From Sedimentimonas flavescens (GTDB lineage: Bacteria > Pseudomonadota > Alphaproteobacteria > Rhodobacterales > Rhodobacteraceae), in NCBI RefSeq assembly GCF_019264375.1, contig NZ_JAHVAI010000009.1, positions 1-64,000 on the forward strand: DNA of 64,000 bases, written 5' to 3'. The notes under the pieces are model-generated. The model saw only the letters and a program-made list of their open reading frames with translations. It was not told the origin of the DNA and made no database searches. The first letter of the stretch is position 1. Each line of letters starts with the position of its first letter. The position numbers and the translations under genes are program-made. Shown here piece by piece: positions 29,594 through 40,256 of this stretch.

Positions 29594-30745
29594 TCAACCT
29601 TTCATGCCGTCCCAGAAGCTTTTGACCTTCTTGAAGAAGCTCGCCCCTTCGGGGTTGTTCTCGGCCTCGATCTTCTCGAACTCGCGCAGCAGTTCCTTCT
29701 GGCGGGTGGTCAGGTTGACCGGGGTTTCCACCGCCAGTTCGATCACCATGTCGCCGACGCCACCGCCGCGCAACGCAGGCATGCCCTTGGCACGCAGGCG
29801 CATCTGGCGGCCCGATTGCGAGCCCTGCGGGATCTTCACGCGCGAACGCCCGCCGTCGATCGTGGGCACCTCGACCTCACCGCCAAGCGCGGCGGAGGCC
29901 ATGCTGACCGGCACGCGGCAGAAAAGATGTACGCCCTCGCGCTGGAAGATCGCGTGCTCGCGCACTTCGATGAAGATGTAGAGATCGCCCGAGGGGCCGC
30001 CGCGCATTCCCGCCTCGCCCTCACCGGCCAGACGGATACGGGTGCCGGTCTCGACGCCCGCCGGAATGTTGACCGAGAGCGTACGCTCCTTCTCGACCCG
30101 GCCAGCGCCGTGGCAGGCGCGGCAGGGGTTCTTCACCACCTGGCCTTGGCCGCCACAGGTCGGGCAGGTCCGCTCGACCGTGAAGAAGCCGTTTTGCGCG
30201 CGCACCTTGCCCATGCCCGAGCAGGTCGGGCAGGTCTGCGGCTCGGCCCCGCCTTCGGCGCCGGTGCCATTGCACGACGAACACTGGGTCGAGCCGGGCA
30301 CGGTGATGGTCTTCTGTGCGCCTTTGAACGCCTCTTCCAGCGTCACACGCATGTTGTAGCGCAGGTCCGAACCCCGCGCCGCGCGCGAACGCCCGCCGCC
30401 GGGGCCGCCGCGCCCACCCATGAAATCGCCGAACAGATCCTCGAACACATCTGAGAATGCCGAGCCGAAATCGCCCTGTGCAAACCCGCCGCGCGGCCCG
30501 CCGCCACCACCCATGCCGCCCTCGAAGGCCGCGTGACCGAAGCGGTCATAGGCCGCCTTCTTGTCGGCGTCCTTGAGCACGTCATAGGCCTCGTTCGCTT
30601 CCTTGAACTGGGCCTCGGCCTCGGGATTGTCCTGGTTGCGGTCGGGGTGAAGCTCTTTTGCCTTCTTGCGATAGGCCTTCTTGATCTCTTCGGCCGAGGC
30701 ACCTTTGGCGATGCCCAGAACCTCGTAGAAATCACGCTTTGCCAT
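29594..30745 (-). CDS. dnaJ: Co-chaperone DnaJ
   Basis: The 383-residue protein has an N-terminal J domain with the HPD motif (His33), a Gly/Phe-rich linker, four CxxCxGxG zinc repeats ([32 protein letters not shown]), and C-terminal substrate-binding domains. It stimulates DnaK ATPase and delivers clients. ATG 30745 has AGGGGAT upstream and gives [11 protein letters not shown]; the frame extends further but with no family match. It lies 65 bases after dnaK, with a perfect hairpin between them. Confidence 0.97.
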   Translation of the reverse strand: MAKRDFYEVLGIAKGASAEEIKKAYRKKAKELHPDRNQDNPEAEAQFKEANEAYDVLKDADKKAAYDRFGHAAFEGGMGGGGGPRGGFAQGDFGSAFSDVFEDLFGDFMGGRGGPGGGRSRAARGSDLRYNMRVTLEEAFKGAQKTITVPGSTQCSSCNGTGAEGGAEPQTCPTCSGMGKVRAQNGFFTVERTCPTCGGQGQVVKNPCRACHGAGRVEKERTLSVNIPAGVETGTRIRLAGEGEAGMRGGPSGDLYIFIEVREHAIFQREGVHLFCRVPVSMASAALGGEVEVPTIDGGRSRVKIPQGSQSGRQMRLRAKGMPALRGGGVGDMVIELAVETPVNLTTRQKELLREFEKIEAENNPEGASFFKKVKSFWDGMKG

Positions 30746-30770
30746 TGCAGAATCCCCTTGGGGGAACAAG

Positions 30771-30796
30771 GGAACGGGCCCCGCAGGGCCCGTTCC
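30771..30796 (-). terminator. Perfect 11-bp hairpin between dnaK and dnaJ
   Basis: GGAACGGGCCC (30771-30781) and GGGCCCGTTCC (30786-30796) form a perfect 11-bp stem with a four-base loop. No U-tract follows on the minus strand, so it probably causes partial termination or processing that lowers dnaJ relative to dnaK. Confidence 0.65.
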
Positions 30797-30810
30797 TCAG
30801 GTTCCTGCGC

Positions 30811-32724
<1,914 letters not shown>

Positions 32725-32845
32725 GTCTTTACCTCTTCTTTCGGCGATTTGGCGGGTTCGGGTCCCGTAAGGCCCCCGACCCCAATCCCAGGGTTTCGGT
32801 TCAAATGTCGGCGAACGGCGCATGTCCGTTTCCGGCTTCCCGGCG

Positions 32846-32875
32846 TATATAAGGAGGGTAAAAAGCCCCTGCAAG
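32846..32875 (-). promoter_or_regulatory. Candidate heat-shock (RpoH) promoter of dnaK
   Basis: On the minus strand CTTGCAG (32875-32869) and CCTTATATA (32854-32846) are separated by 14 bases, close to RpoH promoters of alphaproteobacteria. A start near 32840 gives a leader of about 115 bases. The hslO promoter candidate in this window has the same layout. Confidence 0.6.
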
Positions 32876-32902
32876 AACCGCGACCCGGGAAGATCGCAAC
32901 AA

Positions 32903-33538
32903 ATGAACGATTCCGCCGAAAGCGCGCCCAAACGCCCCGATCCGCAGGAAATCCGAGGATTTCAGCACTTTCCGGGCTGGCTGACAGCTCCAGAACAGCA
33001 TGCGCTTGTCGCGCAGATCCGCGGGGTGGTTGCCGCTGCCCCGTTTTTCTCGCCGACGACGCCCTATGGCAAGCCGATGTCGGTGCGCATGACCTCGGCG
33101 GGCCGCTTTGGCTGGGTCTCCGATCGGCGCGGCTACCGCTATTCGGAAACCCACCCCTCGGGCACACCGTGGCCCGCGATTCCGCCCATGCTGACCACCA
33201 TCTGGAACGCGGTCTGCGGCACCGATCGCCAACCCGAATGTTGCCTGATCAACTTCTACCCCGAAGGCGCGCGCATGGGCCTGCATCAGGACCGCGACGA
33301 GGCAGATTTCACCCAGCCGGTCGTCTCGGTCAGCCTGGGCGATGACGGTCTTTTCCGCATCGGCAACCAGACGCGCGGCGGTTCCACCCAAAGCCTCTGG
33401 CTGCGCTCGGGCGATGTGCTGGTTATGGGTGGGCCTGCGCGCCTCATTTACCACGGCATCGACCGCATCGCGCCGGGCACCTCGACTCTTCTGCCCAAAG
33501 GCGGACGTATCAACGTGACGATGCGGGTCGTCACCTGA
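32903..33538 (+). CDS. alkB: AlkB-type DNA/RNA demethylase (Fe(II)/2-oxoglutarate dioxygenase)
   Basis: This 211-residue enzyme oxidatively removes 1-methyladenine and 3-methylcytosine from DNA. It has the HxD iron ligands in [11 protein letters not shown], substrate-loop [12 protein letters not shown], the distal His in LIYHGIDR and the 2-oxoglutarate Arg in [12 protein letters not shown] 32903 gives [12 protein letters not shown]; the longer frame begins inside the dnaK promoter. It is divergent from dnaK. No ada or tag gene is adjacent, so an adaptive-response link is not shown. Confidence 0.93.
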   Translation: MNDSAESAPKRPDPQEIRGFQHFPGWLTAPEQHALVAQIRGVVAAAPFFSPTTPYGKPMSVRMTSAGRFGWVSDRRGYRYSETHPSGTPWPAIPPMLTTIWNAVCGTDRQPECCLINFYPEGARMGLHQDRDEADFTQPVVSVSLGDDGLFRIGNQTRGGSTQSLWLRSGDVLVMGGPARLIYHGIDRIAPGTSTLLPKGGRINVTMRVVT

Positions 33539-33543
33539 CCCCC

Positions 33544-33595
33544 TTTCAATGTGGCGCAAATATCCCGCGGGGGTCGGGGGGCGCGAAGCCCCCGG
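33544..33595. repeat. Dispersed intergenic repeat, copy 1
   Basis: TTCAATGTGGCGCAAATATC, then CCGCGGGGGTCGGGGGGC and GCCCCCGGC, forms a module with a conserved left arm and a G/C palindrome. A second copy is at 57583-57632. It lies between alkB and the alkane-monooxygenase-like gene, which converge. Confidence 0.7.
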
Positions 33596-33598
33596 CGC

Positions 33599-34741
33599 TC
33601 AGACCGAGCCGCGCGGCATCGGGTTCGCACCCCTGTTGTAGGGCTTCCAATCCGCTACCTCCGGGTAATGCTGCCGTCGCCAGGCGCGTACACGGGGGTT
33701 CATGCGTCGCCGCCACAGTGGCGGAACCATCGCCATCAGTGCCATCAGCGGATAACCAAGCGGCAGCTGCGGCGCCTCGTTCTCGGCATAAGTCTGCAAC
33801 AGCGGGAAGCGGCGATCAGGCTTGGTATGATGATCCGAATGGCGCTGAAGATTGATCAGGAGCCAATTCGTCGCCCGATGATCGGCGTTCCACGAATGAT
33901 GCGGCCGCACCGGTTCATACCGCCCCTCGCCGCGATAGGCGCGGGTTAGCCCGTAATGCTCAACGTAATTCGTCAGCTCCAGCTGCCACACGGCGATGAA
34001 CGCCTGATAGAGGAACAGCCCGAGCCCGATCCAGCCGCCGATCGCATATGCCAGCGCCAGCGCCGCCAGTTGAAGCGCGCCATAGCGCCAGAACGGATTG
34101 CTGCGGTGCCAGGAAAAACGCCCCGCTCGTGCCAGCCGCAGCATCTCGGCCCGCCAGGCCGATCCGGGGCAGGCGCGCAGCACGCGCAGGAAATAGCGAT
34201 AGAAACCCTCATTATAGCGCGCGCTGACCGCATCGCGCGGCGTGCCGACCCAGAGGTGATGAACCTGCAAATGCTCGGATCGGAAATGTGAATAAAGCAC
34301 CATCGCCAGCAGCAGATCCCCCAGCCAGCGCTCAAGCTGCGGCTTCTGGTGCATCAGCTCATGCGCATAGACAATCCCGATCGTCCCCGAGATCACACCC
34401 AGACCGAAGAACAGCCCCACCGTTTCGGAGGGGCTCAGATGATCGCTGCGGGTGACATACCAGATCGCGCCATAGATCACCGCGAACTGGATCGGGAACC
34501 AGATCAGCGTGATCAGCCGATACCAGAACAGATCTGCCTCGGGCGTCGAGACATCGGGCTGGTCCGTATTGCGGCCCAGAAGCTGGTCGAGCAGGCTCAC
34601 CAGCCACCACGCATAGGCGGGCAGCAACAGCAGCGTCCAGCCGCCGAAACGCGCCTCGATCACCGCCAGAGGCACGGTGCCAAGCGACAGCCAGAAAGGC
34701 AGCGCGCGGATCGGTTTGCGGATTTCCTCGGGGCTCGACAT
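33599..34741 (-). CDS. Alkane 1-monooxygenase-like membrane di-iron protein
   Basis: The 380-residue protein has about six hydrophobic segments and the histidine boxes of the AlkB/XylM membrane hydroxylase family: HELMHQ at 127-132, EHLQVHH with His157/His161/His162, the NYVEHYGL segment and LQRHSDHH near 298-305. Compared with canonical alkane hydroxylases (HELGHK, EHxxGHH) two box positions differ. The family inserts oxygen into unactivated carbon chains with electrons from rubredoxin, but no rubredoxin is nearby. Terminal alkane, fatty-acid or terpenoid chains are all possible substrates. The C-terminus lies against repeat copy 1. Confidence 0.8.
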   Translation of the reverse strand: MSSPEEIRKPIRALPFWLSLGTVPLAVIEARFGGWTLLLLPAYAWWLVSLLDQLLGRNTDQPDVSTPEADLFWYRLITLIWFPIQFAVIYGAIWYVTRSDHLSPSETVGLFFGLGVISGTIGIVYAHELMHQKPQLERWLGDLLLAMVLYSHFRSEHLQVHHLWVGTPRDAVSARYNEGFYRYFLRVLRACPGSAWRAEMLRLARAGRFSWHRSNPFWRYGALQLAALALAYAIGGWIGLGLFLYQAFIAVWQLELTNYVEHYGLTRAYRGEGRYEPVRPHHSWNADHRATNWLLINLQRHSDHHTKPDRRFPLLQTYAENEAPQLPLGYPLMALMAMVPPLWRRRMNPRVRAWRRQHYPEVADWKPYNRGANPMPRGSV

Positions 34742-34801
34742 CGGGGCCTCATGAATACGGGGCGATCATAGCGCGCGCGGCCTGCGCCGCAATCGTTGCC
34801 G

Positions 34802-35848
34802 TTACGGCGTCATGGCGCTTTGCGCCGCGTCCCAGACCTTGCGCATCAGCGTGGGCAGGTCTGCGGGCCGGAACGCCGCGCGGGGGGTGAACCCGTCACC
34901 TTCGGCACGCGCCACCATCACCCGCAGGCGCAGGTGGAAATGGGTAAAGGTGTGGCGCACCTCGGCGGGTGCTTCGCTCCATTCGGCGGCCAGCGGCGGG
35001 TTGGGGTTTGGCGCCTCGACCCAGTCCGAGCCGGGAAAACCGAGCGTGCCGCCCAGAAGCCCTTTGTCGGGACGCCGCTCCAGCAGCACTCCGCCCGAGG
35101 GATCGAGCGCGACATAGGCAAAGCCTGCGCGGGTGGGTTTCTCGGGTTTGGGGGCCTTGCGTGGCAGGGTCTCGGCGACGCCCTGCGCTGCCGCAGCGCA
35201 AAAGCCGCGCAACGGGCAGAGCGCGCAGACCGGCTTGCGCGGCGTGCAGATCGTGGCGCCCAAATCCATCATCGCCTGCGCATGATCGCCGGGCCGTTCG
35301 GTCGGGGTCAGCCGCGCGGCCAGCGCGGTCAGCTCGGGTTTGGCGACTGGCAGGGGCGTCTCGACCGCCCAGAGGCGCGCAACCACACGCTCGACATTGC
35401 CATCGACGACGGTCGCGGGCTCGTCATGGGCAATGGAGGCAATGGCGGCGGCGGTATAGGGACCGATCCCGGGCAGGGCGCGCAGCCCCTCGGCTGTGTC
35501 GGGGAAGCGCCCGCCGTGGTCCTGTACGACCGCGCGGGCGCATTTGAGCAGGTTGCGGGCCCGCGCGTAATAGCCGAGCCCCGCCCATTCGGCCATCACC
35601 TCGGCATCCTCGGCGGCGGCCAGATCCTCGACCCGTGGCCAGCGTTCGGTGAAGCGTCGGAAATAGTCGCGTACGGCGGCAACGGTGGTCTGTTGCAACA
35701 TGACTTCTGAGAGCCACACGCGATAGGGATCGGGGCGCGCGCCCGCCGCGCGCTCGGCCGGGCCGACACGCCATGGCATCACGCGCGCCGCGCGGTCATA
35801 CCACGCCAGCAGCGCCGCGCCGGCTGCGCTCTCGTCCTCGTCACGCAA
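34802..35848 (-). CDS. mutY: A/G-specific adenine glycosylase
   Basis: MutY excises adenine opposite 8-oxoguanine. The 348-residue protein has the helix-hairpin-helix LPGIGPYTAAAIASIA, catalytic Asp in VVDGNVERV, the [4Fe-4S] cluster ligands in Cx6Cx2Cx5C (CTPRKPVCALCPLRGFC), and a C-terminal NUDIX-like domain that recognises 8-oxoG. It completes, with mutT, the oxidised-guanine defence set visible in this window. It is divergent from the DUF721 gene. Confidence 0.94.
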   Translation of the reverse strand: MRDEDESAAGAALLAWYDRAARVMPWRVGPAERAAGARPDPYRVWLSEVMLQQTTVAAVRDYFRRFTERWPRVEDLAAAEDAEVMAEWAGLGYYARARNLLKCARAVVQDHGGRFPDTAEGLRALPGIGPYTAAAIASIAHDEPATVVDGNVERVVARLWAVETPLPVAKPELTALAARLTPTERPGDHAQAMMDLGATICTPRKPVCALCPLRGFCAAAAQGVAETLPRKAPKPEKPTRAGFAYVALDPSGGVLLERRPDKGLLGGTLGFPGSDWVEAPNPNPPLAAEWSEAPAEVRHTFTHFHLRLRVMVARAEGDGFTPRAAFRPADLPTLMRKVWDAAQSAMTP

Positions 35849-35922
35849 TCTTTATGCCTCCGCCTTGACCATTGTGCTGGCAAAGCCCCGCAGGGCGCAT
35901 AAGATAACCGCGAAAATCGGGA

Positions 35923-36486
35923 ATGACAGGGATGGCACCGAAAAAACCGCCGCAGATCAGCGACACGCCCGACCGCCGGATGCGCGGCTTCGAGCCCGCC
36001 GGGCGGCTTCTGCGCGAGCGGATTCGCGTGGCCGGTGAAAGCCGGGGGTTTGCGGTGTCGCGCCTTCTGACCCATTGGGCCGAAATCGTCGGCGAGGACA
36101 TCGCCGCCCAGACCCGCCCGGTCAAGATCGGCTATGCCAAGGGCGGGTTCGGCGCCACGCTGAGCCTGCTGACCCTTGGCGCCTCGGCGCCCATGTTGCA
36201 GATGCAGCTGCCGCAGATCCGCGAGAAGGTGAACGCCTGTTACGGCTACAACGCGATCTCGCGCATCGTGCTGACCCAAACGGCCCCCATCGGCTTCGCC
36301 GAAGGGCAGGCGCAGTTCACCCCCGCGCCCAAGGCCGAGAAACCGCCGCCATCGCCCGAATTGCGCGCCCGCGCCCATGAAACCGCCGAGGGCTTTGGCG
36401 ATCCCACATTGCGCGCCGCGCTTGAAAAGCTGGCGCAAAACGTCCTATCGAGGTCCGAGAGCCGGGCCAAACTGAAGAAAGGCTGA
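35923..36486 (+). CDS. DUF721 (DciA-like) protein
   Basis: The 187-residue protein matches DUF721: LRERIRVAGESRGFAVSRLLTHWAEIVGEDIAAQTRPVKI-type start (shown in fragments: VSRLLTHWAEIVGEDIA), then a KH-like core with LQMQLPQIREKVNACYGYNAI. The DciA branch loads the replicative helicase, but whether this copy does so is unproven. ATG 35923 is used; ATG 35932 is an alternative. A DsbA-like gene starts three bases after it, suggesting an operon. Confidence 0.8.
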   Translation: MTGMAPKKPPQISDTPDRRMRGFEPAGRLLRERIRVAGESRGFAVSRLLTHWAEIVGEDIAAQTRPVKIGYAKGGFGATLSLLTLGASAPMLQMQLPQIREKVNACYGYNAISRIVLTQTAPIGFAEGQAQFTPAPKAEKPPPSPELRARAHETAEGFGDPTLRAALEKLAQNVLSRSESRAKLKKG

Positions 36487-36489
36487 CTG

Positions 36490-37143
36490 ATGAACCGACG
36501 CACCCTCCTTCTGGGAATTTCCGGGGCCGCCGCGATCGCCGTGACCGGCGGCTGGATCGCAAGCCGCAATGCCGGCACCCAGACCTCCTTTGTGCTGCCC
36601 GCCGCGGCCGATGAGAGCGCCGAGATCCTGCCCGATATCCCGCTGGGGGATGCGAATGCGCCGATCACGCTGATCGAATACGCCTCGTATACCTGCCCGC
36701 ATTGCGCGACGTTCCATGACACGGTCTTTGCGCAGCTCAAGAAGGATTACATTGACACCGGCAAGGTGAAGTTCATCCACCGCGAGGTCTATTTCGACAA
36801 ATATGGCCTTTGGGCCGGGCTGATCGCGCAATGCGGTGGCGCGCCGAAATACCACGCCCTGTCGGGTATGATCTACGAGACGCAGAAGGACTGGATCGGC
36901 GACGGCAAGGACGCCACCATCGCGGACAACCTGCGCAAGATCGGTCTCAAGGCCGGGCTGAGCAAAGAACAGATCGACACCTGCATGGCCGATCAGGAGC
37001 GCGTGGGCGCGATGATCGCGACCTACCAGAAGAACGCGACGGCGGACGATATCAACTCGACCCCGACGCTGGTGATCGACGGCGTGAAGCACTCGAACAT
37101 GAGCTACGAGGAGCTCAAGGCCATTCTGGACGCGAAGCTCTGA
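36490..37143 (+). CDS. DsbA-like thiol:disulfide oxidoreductase, exported
   Basis: The 217-residue protein has a NRRTLLLGI leader and a hydrophobic segment (about 6-24), then a thioredoxin-fold domain with the active-site CPHC at Cys69-Cys72 and a cis-proline STPTLVIDG. It resembles DsbA/DsbG-like thioredoxin_4 proteins that form or repair disulfides in the periplasm. The twin arginines suggest Tat export is possible. It lies tightly between the DUF721 gene and the CoA-transferase; the three may be one transcript, though their functions do not obviously connect. Confidence 0.88.
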   Translation: MNRRTLLLGISGAAAIAVTGGWIASRNAGTQTSFVLPAAADESAEILPDIPLGDANAPITLIEYASYTCPHCATFHDTVFAQLKKDYIDTGKVKFIHREVYFDKYGLWAGLIAQCGGAPKYHALSGMIYETQKDWIGDGKDATIADNLRKIGLKAGLSKEQIDTCMADQERVGAMIATYQKNATADDINSTPTLVIDGVKHSNMSYEELKAILDAKL

Positions 37144-37144
37144 G

Positions 37145-38284
37145 ATGACGCCACTTGCAGGTCTGAAAGTCGTCGAACTGGCGCGGATTCTGGCTGGCCC
37201 CTGGGCGGGCCAGATCCTCGCCGATCTGGGTGCGGATGTGATCAAGGTCGAGGCCCCCGAGGGCGACGATACCCGCCGCTGGGGCCCGCCCTTCATCGAG
37301 CATGAGGGCGAGAAGAGCGCGGCCTATTTCCACGGCGCGAACCGGGGAAAACGCTCGGTCACGGCGGATTTCCGCACCCCAGAGGGGCAGGAGTTCGTGC
37401 GCCGTCTGGTCGCTGATGCCGATGTGCTGATCGAGAATTTCAAGGTCGGTGGTCTGGCGAAATACGGGCTCGATTACGAGAGCCTGCGCAAGGTGAACCC
37501 GCGGCTGATCTATTGCTCGGTCACGGGCTTCGGTCAGGACGGGCCCTATGCACACCGGGCGGGCTACGATTACATCATCCAGGGCATGTCGGGCCTGATG
37601 AGCGTAACCGGCCCGGCGGATGGCGAGCCGCAAAAGGTGGGCGTGGCGGTGACCGATGTCTTCACCGGCGTCTATGCGGCGGTCGGCATTTTGGCGGCCT
37701 TGCATCAGCGCAACACCACCGGCGAGGGGCAGTTGGTCGATCTGTCGCTGCTGGACGTGGCGACCTCGATCATGGCCAATCAGGCGATGAACTTCCTGGC
37801 CACCGGCACCTCGCCCAAGCGGATGGGCAACGCGCATCCGAACCTGGTGCCCTACGCAGTCTTCCCGTGTTCGGACGGTTACGTGATCCTGGCGACGGGC
37901 AATGACGGGCAGTATCGCAAGCTCTGCGGCATTCTCGATCTCGAGGATCTGGCCGAGGCGCCACATTACCTGACCAACGCCGACCGCATCGCCAACCGCG
38001 AGGCGCTGACCGCGCTGATCTCGGAGCGCAGCCGCGGCTTTACCCGCGCCGATCTGCTGGCGGCCTGCGAGGCCAAGGGCGTTCCGGCCGGGCCGATCAA
38101 CGAGATGGCGGATGTTTTCGCAGATCCGCAGATTGTCGCGCGCAAGATGCAGATCGCGCCCGAAGGCGTGCCCGGCGTACGCCTGCCGATCGCTTTCTCG
38201 GGGGCGGATCTGTCGGTTGCAAAACCCTCGCCGCGTCTTGGCCAGCATCAGGCCGAGGTCGAGGCGGAAATGAACGCAAAGTAA
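37145..38284 (+). CDS. CaiB/BaiF (class III) CoA-transferase
   Basis: The 379-residue protein has the class III CoA-transferase N-terminus (LKVVELARILAGPWAGQILADLGADVIKVE), the RGKRSVTADF segment and catalytic Asp171 in VTDVFTGVYA. Enzymes of this class move CoA between carboxylic acids such as formate/oxalate, succinate or carnitine derivatives; the acyl specificity is not evident. It starts one base after the DsbA-like stop. Its stop codon lies inside a perfect hairpin shared with the GST gene. Confidence 0.9.
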   Translation: MTPLAGLKVVELARILAGPWAGQILADLGADVIKVEAPEGDDTRRWGPPFIEHEGEKSAAYFHGANRGKRSVTADFRTPEGQEFVRRLVADADVLIENFKVGGLAKYGLDYESLRKVNPRLIYCSVTGFGQDGPYAHRAGYDYIIQGMSGLMSVTGPADGEPQKVGVAVTDVFTGVYAAVGILAALHQRNTTGEGQLVDLSLLDVATSIMANQAMNFLATGTSPKRMGNAHPNLVPYAVFPCSDGYVILATGNDGQYRKLCGILDLEDLAEAPHYLTNADRIANREALTALISERSRGFTRADLLAACEAKGVPAGPINEMADVFADPQIVARKMQIAPEGVPGVRLPIAFSGADLSVAKPSPRLGQHQAEVEAEMNAK

Positions 38285-38304
38285 GGGGGCAACTGCCCCC
38301 TTAC
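38281..38304. terminator. Perfect 11-bp hairpin spanning both convergent stop codons
   Basis: GTAAGGGGGCA (38281-38291) and TGCCCCCTTAC (38294-38304) form an 11-bp stem with a two-base loop. The stem contains the CoA-transferase TAA (38282-38284) and the GST stop (TAA on the minus strand, 38303-38301). There is no long T-tract. Confidence 0.65.
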
Positions 38305-38888
38305 CGCACCAGCGCCTGCTTGTAGGCAGGGCGCGCGCGCATCCGGTCGAGATACTCGGTCAGGCGGTGCTCGACGATCGGGAACTTGGCGGCCAGGGCC
38401 CAGCTGAGGCAATGGCTCAGGATGATGTCGGGTACGGTCATCTCGTCGCCCATGACGAAATCCCCATCGCCCATGCGCTGCACCAGCACATGCTGCGAGC
38501 GTTCGAATTCCCACCGCAGGGTGTTCTTGATGCCCGAAAGGCGCAGCTCCTCGGGCAGGATAAAGCTGTGCCGCGCGGCCATCCACAGCGCCGCGTCGAA
38601 TTCATCGAGCAGGAATTGCGTCAGGCTGTCTTGCCGCGCGCGGGCCAGAGTTCCCGCCGGATGGGTCATCGCGCCGTGGCGGTCGGCAAGGAACTGGATG
38701 ATCGCGGTCGAGTCGGTCACCGGTGTGCCATCGACGATCAGCACCGGCACCTTGCCTGCCGGGTTGAAGGCCACGACCCCTTCAGAGCGCGGCGCTGCCT
38801 TCACATGTTCATAGCTTTGGCCAAGCTCTTCGAGCATCCAAAGCACCCGCAGCGCGCGCGAGGCGACAGGACCGATAACGGTATACAT
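38301..38888 (-). CDS. Glutathione S-transferase family protein
   Basis: The 195-residue protein has a thioredoxin-like N-terminal domain (MYTVIGPVASRALRVLWMLEE; the GSH-binding VPVLIVDGTPVTDSTAIIQFLADR region) and a helical C-terminal domain. ATG 38888 has GGAGGAG upstream and removes 23 residues of unrelated extension. Substrate unknown; Rhodobacterales carry many such paralogues. It converges with the CoA-transferase and is divergent from the MFS gene. Confidence 0.9.
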   Translation of the reverse strand: MYTVIGPVASRALRVLWMLEELGQSYEHVKAAPRSEGVVAFNPAGKVPVLIVDGTPVTDSTAIIQFLADRHGAMTHPAGTLARARQDSLTQFLLDEFDAALWMAARHSFILPEELRLSGIKNTLRWEFERSQHVLVQRMGDGDFVMGDEMTVPDIILSHCLSWALAAKFPIVEHRLTEYLDRMRARPAYKQALVR

Positions 38889-39020
38889 GGGCTCCTCCGT
38901 TTTGCGCCATTGGGTCACGGGGCGCGGGGCAGCGCAAGGCGATTGTTCGGGACACAATTGCGCGATTGACGCAGTTGCAGCCGCATGGCGAAATGCGTCT
39001 TCGCGCGAAGGGAGACACCC

Positions 39021-40256
39021 ATGACCAAAGCCCCCCTGTTAACCCCCGTCCTGATCGGCGGGGCGATCATCCTGATGCTGAATTTCTCGGTGCGGGCCTC
39101 GTTTGGCGTCTTCCAGATCCCGATCGCGACCGAGTTCGGCTGGCCGCGGGCCGAGTTCAGTCTGGCCATCGCGATCCAGAACCTCGCCTGGGGCATCGGG
39201 CAGCCGATCTTCGGCGCGCTGGCGGAACGTTTTGGCGACCGGCGCGCGATCATTGTCGGCGCGCTGATGTATGCCGCAGGTCTTGTGCTGTCTGCCTTCG
39301 CCACGGCGCCCTGGCAGCATGACCTGCTTGAGATCGCGGTGGGCTTCGGGATCGCGGGCACGGGGTTTGGCGTGATCCTCGCGGTCGTGGGCCGCGCGAG
39401 TTCCGACGAGAACCGCTCGCTCGCGCTTGGCATCGCCACCGCGGCGGGATCGGCCGGACAGGTCATTGGCGCGCCGATGGCCGAGGCGCTTCTGGCCTAT
39501 TTCACCTGGCAGAGCGTGTTCATGATATTCGCGGTCGTGATCCTCGCGAGCCTTTTCGCGCTGCCGATGCTGCGCGCCCCGCAGCGCGCCACCCGGGCCG
39601 AGCTTGAGGAAAGCATGGGCACCGTGCTCAAGCGCGCCTTCAAGGACCCGTCCTATACGCTAATCTTCCTGGGCTTCTTTTCCTGCGGCTATCAGCTGGC
39701 CTTCATCACCGCCCACTTCCCCGCCATGGTGACCGAGATGTGCGGCGCCGTGGATCCGACGGGGATGCTGGCGGCCATTGGCATCGAGACGCAATCGGCA
39801 CTGGGTGCCATCGCCATCTCGGTCATCGGTCTGGCGAATATCGCGGGTTCGATCTACGCCGGTTGGGCGGGCAAGCGTTGGTCCAAGAAGAAGCTTCTGG
39901 CACTGATCTATCTGGGCCGCACCATCGCGGCGGCGGCGTTCATCTTGGTGCCGATGACACCCGCGACGGTGCTGATCTTCTCGCTGGTGATGGGCGCGCT
40001 GTGGCTGGCCACGGTGCCGCTGACCTCGGGGCTGGTCGCCTATATCTACGGGCTGCGCTACATGGGCACGCTTTATGGCTTTGTCTTCCTCAGCCACCAG
40101 ATCGGCGCGTTCCTTGGCGTGTGGCTCGGCGGTAAGCTGTATGACATCTACGGCGACTACACGATGGTGTGGTGGGTCGGCGTGGGCGTCGGCGCCTTCT
40201 CGGCCATCGTGCACCTGCCGGTGCGCGAGCGGCCGATGCAGGCTCAGCCCGCCTGA
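39021..40256 (+). CDS. MFS transporter
   Basis: The 411-residue protein has about twelve hydrophobic segments and the MFS loop ALAERFGDRRAIIVG after helix 2. The pattern is close to the OFA/monocarboxylate-like MFS group, judged from the helix 1-2 text (FSVRASFGVFQIPIATEFGW); the substrate cannot be assigned. ATG 39021 sits behind GGGAGA. It converges with the epimerase gene with 13 bases of overlap. Confidence 0.88.
   Translation: MTKAPLLTPVLIGGAIILMLNFSVRASFGVFQIPIATEFGWPRAEFSLAIAIQNLAWGIGQPIFGALAERFGDRRAIIVGALMYAAGLVLSAFATAPWQHDLLEIAVGFGIAGTGFGVILAVVGRASSDENRSLALGIATAAGSAGQVIGAPMAEALLAYFTWQSVFMIFAVVILASLFALPMLRAPQRATRAELEESMGTVLKRAFKDPSYTLIFLGFFSCGYQLAFITAHFPAMVTEMCGAVDPTGMLAAIGIETQSALGAIAISVIGLANIAGSIYAGWAGKRWSKKKLLALIYLGRTIAAAAFILVPMTPATVLIFSLVMGALWLATVPLTSGLVAYIYGLRYMGTLYGFVFLSHQIGAFLGVWLGGKLYDIYGDYTMVWWVGVGVGAFSAIVHLPVRERPMQAQPA

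Noticed and set aside
32903-34741. Functional link between DNA-repair AlkB and the alkane-monooxygenase-like gene
   Set aside because: They share only a name. The folds and metals sites differ and the genes converge on a repeat.
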